This document shows, piece after piece, positions 5,812-8,976 of a stretch of DNA of 8,976 bases. Positions within the stretch are counted from its first letter, which is position 1. Each line of letters opens with the position of its first letter. Both the position numbers and the translations under genes were made by a program. Origin of the DNA: Alphaproteobacteria bacterium (GTDB lineage Bacteria > Pseudomonadota > Alphaproteobacteria > RF32 > CAG-977); assembly GCA_017476085.1 (NCBI GenBank), contig JAFVEJ010000100.1:1-8976 (forward strand). Direction: 5' to 3'. A model generated the notes under the pieces. It was not told the origin of the DNA and searched no databases. It saw nothing but the letters and a program-made list of their open reading frames with translations.

Positions 5812-8602
5812 AATGCGCGTCCGCCCAGTTGCCGGCAACACCGACTTCCGCAACCAAAGGAACGGACAGAGTAAAAACGTTTTCCATCACATCTTTAACA
5901 ACTTGCGCCGTTTTTTCCGCCTCTTTCTCCGGCATTTCAAGAATCAGTTCGTCGTGTACCTGCAATAATAATTTAGCGGACAAATCAGCTTCTTTTAACG
6001 CCAACGGCACGCGCAGCATTGCCTTTTTAATAATATCGGCGGCACCGCCCTGTATCGGCGCATTGATAGCGGCGCGTTCTGCGAACTGACGACGCGCAGC
6101 GTTTCTATCATTGATGCTGCCGACCGAACATTTTCGTCCGAACGGCGTCATCACGAAACCGTTGGCACGGGCAAAATAAACCGTTTCTTCCATATACGTT
6201 CTGATCTCGGGATATTTAGCAAAATAAGCATTGATGTATTCCTGCGCTTCTTTGCGCCCGATTCCCAATTGACGCGCCAATCCGAAAGCGGAAATGCCGT
6301 AAATGATGCCAAAATTGATCGCTTTGGCGCGACGCCTGATCATCGGGTCCATACCTTCGACGGGAACGCCGAAAATTTGAGAAGCGGTCGCCGCGTGAAT
6401 ATCCGCCCCTGAAGCAAAAGCGTCTTTCAGAGCATGTACGTCAGCGACATGAGCCATCAGCCGCAATTCGATTTGCGAATAGTCGGCGGACAGAAGCAGT
6501 TTGCCTGGCTCGGCGATAAAAGCGCGGCGAATGGCGCGTCCTTCTTCCTGCCGAATCGGAATATTCTGCAAGTTCGGATCGTTCGAGGACAAACGCCCCG
6601 TCGAAGCGACCGTTTGCATAAAAGTCGTATGCACACGCCCTGTTTTAGGATTGATTTGCTCCTGCAAAGCGTCCGTATAAGTACTTTTCAACTTGGAAAA
6701 TTGACGATATTCCAAAATGTCGCGAGCGATTTGAAAACCGTCGTCGGCCAACTCTTCCAGAACGGCCGCGTCCGTTCCCCAGAAACCTGTTTTTTTATTT
6801 TTCACTCCTTTGGGCAGATTAAGCTTTTCAAACAAAATCTTCCCCAACTGAGCCGGAGAATTCAAATTAAATTCTTCCGCGGCTTCATTATAAATCTTTT
6901 TTTCCAATACTTTCAGTTTTTCGCCGAAAGAGGTACTGAGTTTTTTCAATTCTTCACGGCAAACTTTAATTCCTTCGCGTTCCATATGATACAAAACAGA
7001 GACGCACGGCCGATCGAACAACTCATACAAGGAAACAAGCTTCTCGTTTTCCAGCCGCTTTTTAAAAAAATGCCACAAGCGCAAAGTAATATCGGCGTCT
7101 TCGGCGGCATAATCCAACGCGGCGGCCAGATCAATCCTGTCAAAAGTGATTTTTGCGCGTCCAGTGCCGCACACGTCCCTGTATTTAATCGTCGTATAAT
7201 CCAAAAACAAAGCGGCCAAATCATCCATATTGTGCAGATGCGCCGCGCCGTCCAAATCGTAAGACAATACCATGGTATCGTCTATCGGCGACAAATTTAA
7301 ATCATCATATTCGTTGGCAAAAACATGCCAATCGAACTTGATATTGTGGCCGATTTTCAACACGCCGGGATTTTCCAGAACGGGTTTTAACAACGCGAGC
7401 GCTTCTTTTAAAGGAATTTGCTTTAACTCCTGACCGCCGTTTTCATTTCCGAATAAATCGGTTTGGGGATGCAGCGGTTTGTGACGCAGCGGCACATAGA
7501 ACGCCTTTCCTTCTTCATAACAAAAAGAAAAACCGACCATTTGCGCATCGGCAACCGACAAAGAATCGGTTTCGGTATCGATGGCTAAGAATCCCTTTTC
7601 CTCGGCGATTTTCAGCTGTTTTTCCAGTTCCCGCGCGTCTTGAATCAAAGCGTAACGTTTTTCGACTTTCGGAACGGCCGGCAAAGCGGACACAGCCGGA
7701 GAAGCTTCATTTTTTTCTTCCGGTGCGGCAATATGAAAAGAATCCAGCTTTCCGATTAAACTTTTAAATCCCATTTGTTCAAAGAAAGCTTTCGTCTTTG
7801 CCACATCCGGCGATATCAGCTTAAAATCGTCAAGCGATTTTTCAACCGGCGCAAAAGCGTTCAAAGTGACTAATTTTTTCGACATACGCGCCAAATCCGC
7901 ATCGGCTGTCAACACTTCGCGACGCTTGTTCTGCTTGATGGAAGAAACGTTATCCAGCAAATTTTCCAACGTCCCGTATTCGTTGATCAAGGCTGCCGCC
8001 GTTTTAATGCCGATACCGCGTACGCCGGGAACGTTGTCGGAAGTATCGCCCGCCAAAGCCTGCACATCGACAACCTTGTCCGGCGTCACGCCGAATTTTT
8101 CCATAACCTGCTCGGCTTCGACGACTCGCTGCTTCATCGGATCGTAAATCGTCACGCCCGACCCGACCAGCTGCATCAGATCTTTGTCGGCGGAAACAAT
8201 AGTGACCTCAGCCTCTTCCTGATGCGCCAAGCGGGCATAAGTCGCCAATAAATCATCGGCTTCATAGCCTTCCATTTCAGCCTGCGCAATGCCGAACGCA
8301 TCAACAGCCTGTCTGAGCAAAGGGAACTGAGGTATCAGTTCTTCCGGCGTTTCCTTGCGCGTCCCTTTGTAATCGGGAAAAATATCCATGCGGAAAGTTT
8401 GGCGCGACGCATCAAACATCACTGCCAAATAGTCGGCCGGCATTTCCTTGATCAGCTTCATCAGCATCGCGCAAAAACCGTAAACGGCATTAACCGGCAC
8501 GCCGTCGCTGCGCGTCATCGGCGGCAAAGCGTAAAAAGCGCTGTAGATATAACCCGATCCGTCGATCAGAACGACTTTTTTATTTTTCAGACTGCCGGTC
8601 AT
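5810..8602 (-). CDS. polA: DNA polymerase I
   Basis: A 930-residue, full-length Pol I (E. coli 928) that fills gaps, removes RNA primers of Okazaki fragments and acts in excision repair. The 5' nuclease domain (about 8-290) has the acidic metal ligands Asp14, Asp64, Glu114, Asp116, Asp117, Asp139, Asp141, Asp186 and Asp189. The 3'-5' exonuclease domain (about 315-515) keeps Asp342/Glu344 in IDTETDSL, Asp424 in HNIKFD, and Tyr498/Asp502 in YAAED, so proofreading should be active, unlike in Taq-type enzymes. The polymerase domain has motif A SADYSQIELR (Asp707), motif B RRRAKAINFGIIYG (Arg756, Lys760, Phe764, Tyr768) and motif C QVHDE (Asp884). Start: ATG at 8602-8600 with AGGGAG (8614-8609) 6 nt upstream. 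It appears to be a single-gene unit. I found no convincing promoter. Confidence 0.98.
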   Translation of the reverse strand: MTGSLKNKKVVLIDGSGYIYSAFYALPPMTRSDGVPVNAVYGFCAMLMKLIKEMPADYLAVMFDASRQTFRMDIFPDYKGTRKETPEELIPQFPLLRQAVDAFGIAQAEMEGYEADDLLATYARLAHQEEAEVTIVSADKDLMQLVGSGVTIYDPMKQRVVEAEQVMEKFGVTPDKVVDVQALAGDTSDNVPGVRGIGIKTAAALINEYGTLENLLDNVSSIKQNKRREVLTADADLARMSKKLVTLNAFAPVEKSLDDFKLISPDVAKTKAFFEQMGFKSLIGKLDSFHIAAPEEKNEASPAVSALPAVPKVEKRYALIQDARELEKQLKIAEEKGFLAIDTETDSLSVADAQMVGFSFCYEEGKAFYVPLRHKPLHPQTDLFGNENGGQELKQIPLKEALALLKPVLENPGVLKIGHNIKFDWHVFANEYDDLNLSPIDDTMVLSYDLDGAAHLHNMDDLAALFLDYTTIKYRDVCGTGRAKITFDRIDLAAALDYAAEDADITLRLWHFFKKRLENEKLVSLYELFDRPCVSVLYHMEREGIKVCREELKKLSTSFGEKLKVLEKKIYNEAAEEFNLNSPAQLGKILFEKLNLPKGVKNKKTGFWGTDAAVLEELADDGFQIARDILEYRQFSKLKSTYTDALQEQINPKTGRVHTTFMQTVASTGRLSSNDPNLQNIPIRQEEGRAIRRAFIAEPGKLLLSADYSQIELRLMAHVADVHALKDAFASGADIHAATASQIFGVPVEGMDPMIRRRAKAINFGIIYGISAFGLARQLGIGRKEAQEYINAYFAKYPEIRTYMEETVYFARANGFVMTPFGRKCSVGSINDRNAARRQFAERAAINAPIQGGAADIIKKAMLRVPLALKEADLSAKLLLQVHDELILEMPEKEAEKTAQVVKDVMENVFTLSVPLVAEVGVAGNWADAH

Positions 8603-8773
8603 ACAAAACTCCCTATTCCTATCAAGACACCGGATACTTTAACGTATTCCCGGTTAAAAAGAAAGAAAACTCCTTAATAATTCCCCGCCGGAATCAGTCG
8701 TAAGAAACCTAAAAAAACAAATACCTTATTTTATTATAAGGATTGTCGCAATATTTCCTTTTGATCTTCCCTA

Positions 8774-8802
8774 TTGCAGACCATCATTAATTGTGTTATA
8801 TT
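8774..8802 (+). promoter_or_regulatory. Possible flagellin promoter, sigma-70-like
   Basis: TTGCAG (8774-8779) and TATATT (8797-8802) are 17 nt apart. The -10 is a 5/6 match and the -35 has the TTG core. Transcription would begin near 8809, giving a leader of about 104 nt. The -35 is overlapped by the right arm of the dyad GCAATA/TATTGC. Flagellin genes often use sigma-28 or sigma-54, and I found no good match to either, so this is tentative. Confidence 0.35.
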
Positions 8803-8821
8803 TTTGACAATGGAGTCTATT

Positions 8822-8884
8822 ATGGCGGCCGAAGTTGCCGTTTCCAGAAACCGGCCCGAGAGGGTCTTTCCCAACTTGGGTCCG
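8822..8884 (+). ncRNA. Two consecutive stem-loops in the flagellin mRNA leader
   Basis: Stem-loop 1 (8822-8841): ATGGCGGC pairs with GTTGCCGT around CGAA, 8 pairs including three G-U. Stem-loop 2 (8852-8884): CGG/CCG, then CCC/GGG with a bulged T8881, then GAG/CTT, then GGG/CCC around a TCTTT loop, 12 pairs. An alternative fold pairs GGCCC (8853-8857) with GGGTC (8862-8866) around a GAGA tetraloop, and CCCA with TGGG. The flagellin ribosome site (8897-8904) is left free. Alphaproteobacterial flagellin mRNAs are known to be regulated through their leaders (FlbT/FlaF in Caulobacter), which fits a regulatory role. Confidence 0.5.
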
Positions 8885-8887
8885 TAA
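8822..8887 (+). CDS. Possible 21-residue leader peptide upstream of flagellin
   Basis: ATG at 8822 opens a frame of 21 codons ending at TAA (8885-8887): MAAEVAVSRNRPERVFPNLG plus Pro. GGAG (8812-8815) lies 6 nt upstream, an acceptable ribosome site. The stop is 9 nt before the flagellin Shine-Dalgarno. The frame coincides almost exactly with the two stem-loops, so the RNA structure may be what is conserved and the frame accidental. There are no homologues I recognise. Confidence 0.2.
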   Translation: MAAEVAVSRNRPERVFPNLGP

Positions 8888-8912
8888 AGAACCTAGAAAA
8901 GGAGATTATATT

Positions 8913-8976
8913 ATGACAGATAAAATTGCTCTTACAGCATCTATGCGCTCCAACTTGCTGAGCCTGAAAAACACTC
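8913..8976 (+). CDS. Flagellin, N-terminal fragment (runs off the right edge)
   Basis: The first 21 codons of a flagellin, the filament subunit exported by the flagellar type III apparatus. MTDKIALTASMRSNLLSLKN matches the start of alphaproteobacterial flagellins, whose N-terminus (LTASMRSNLLSLQNTQ-like) forms the D0 helix packed in the filament core. A strong ribosome site AAAAGGAG (8897-8904) lies 8 nt from the ATG. The rest of the gene is outside the window, so completeness and paralogue type cannot be judged. It is divergent from polA and has a structured leader, described separately. Confidence 0.9.
   Translation, partial: MTDKIALTASMRSNLLSLKNT

Larger units (their letters stand above)
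8603..8912. other. 310-bp divergent non-coding region between polA and flagellin
   Basis: This region holds the polA ribosome site (8609-8614), several inverted repeats, a candidate flagellin promoter and the flagellin leader. Dyads seen: TTTAAC (8638-8643) with GTTAAA (8653-8658); CCTTAT (8724-8729) with ATAAGG (8736-8741); ATTG (8742-8745) with CAAT (8749-8752); GCAATA (8748-8753) with TATTGC (8772-8777). No tRNA or canonical sigma-54 site is visible. Confidence 0.7.

Noticed and set aside
6434..7300. A 288-codon open frame on the plus strand
   Set aside because: It lies wholly antisense within polA, whose reading frame has all catalytic motifs. The translation has no recognisable domain and is a composition shadow.
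8804..8809. TTGACA as a -35 box for flagellin
   Set aside because: A perfect -35 hexamer, but no acceptable -10 is present 16-18 nt downstream; that position falls in GC-rich stem-loop 1.
8823..8838. Sigma-54 promoter for flagellin (TGG...TTGC)
   Set aside because: The GG and GC elements are 11 nt apart instead of 10, and the -24 side lacks the CAC part. Shifting the alignment does not help.
8822..8884. c-di-GMP (GEMM) or fluoride riboswitch in the flagellin leader
   Set aside because: The conserved core sequences of these classes that I know are absent, and the leader is shorter than most riboswitch aptamers.
1..8976. tRNA or rRNA genes, CRISPR arrays, insertion sequences, prophage or defence genes
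   Set aside because: No cloverleaf, rRNA-like block, regularly spaced repeats, transposase or phage/defence gene could be found; the gaps are short and accounted for.

Overview
The window looks like chromosomal DNA of a Gram-negative, probably flagellated alphaproteobacterium with an anaerobic or microaerobic life style. This rests on four things: an MsbA-type exporter and a FadL-type outer-membrane porin (Gram-negative envelope); a flagellin N-terminus of the alphaproteobacterial type (MTDKIALTASMRSNLLSLKN) at the right edge; a rubrerythrin; and a C_GCAxxG_C_C redox protein, the last two common in anaerobes. An uncultured gut-type alphaproteobacterium would fit, but that is inference. No mobile element, tRNA, rRNA, CRISPR array or phage gene is visible.

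Layout. At the left edge lies the 3' part of an unrecognised, probably helical protein (2-688, +). After a 134-bp gap with a long imperfect hairpin and a weak promoter comes an MsbA-like ABC exporter (823-2598, +). It converges on a rubrerythrin gene (2694-3227, -) across a strong bidirectional terminator. Rubrerythrin is divergent from a small C_GCAxxG_C_C redox protein gene (3339-3752, +), with overlapping promoters in the 111-bp gap. Next is a two-gene unit, a CecR/YbiH-type TetR regulator (3839-4486, +) followed 10 bp later by a FadL-family porin (4497-5768, +). Its promoter is embedded in a palindrome and in a hairpin that may also terminate the upstream gene. fadL converges on a full-length DNA polymerase I gene (polA, 5810-8602, -) across a second bidirectional terminator. 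A 310-bp non-coding stretch then leads to the start of a flagellin gene (8913 to the edge, +), whose leader holds two consecutive stem-loops and a tiny open frame.

How the genes relate. The rubrerythrin/C_GCAxxG pair is plausibly a redox or peroxide-defence locus. The TetR-FadL pair is plausibly a self-regulated module for uptake of hydrophobic compounds. MsbA serves lipid A-core export, and polA is housekeeping. None of the protein-coding genes is a clear novelty. The most informative unexplained signals are regulatory: the operator/terminator/promoter overlap ahead of the TetR gene, the structured flagellin leader, and the long dyad ahead of the ABC exporter.
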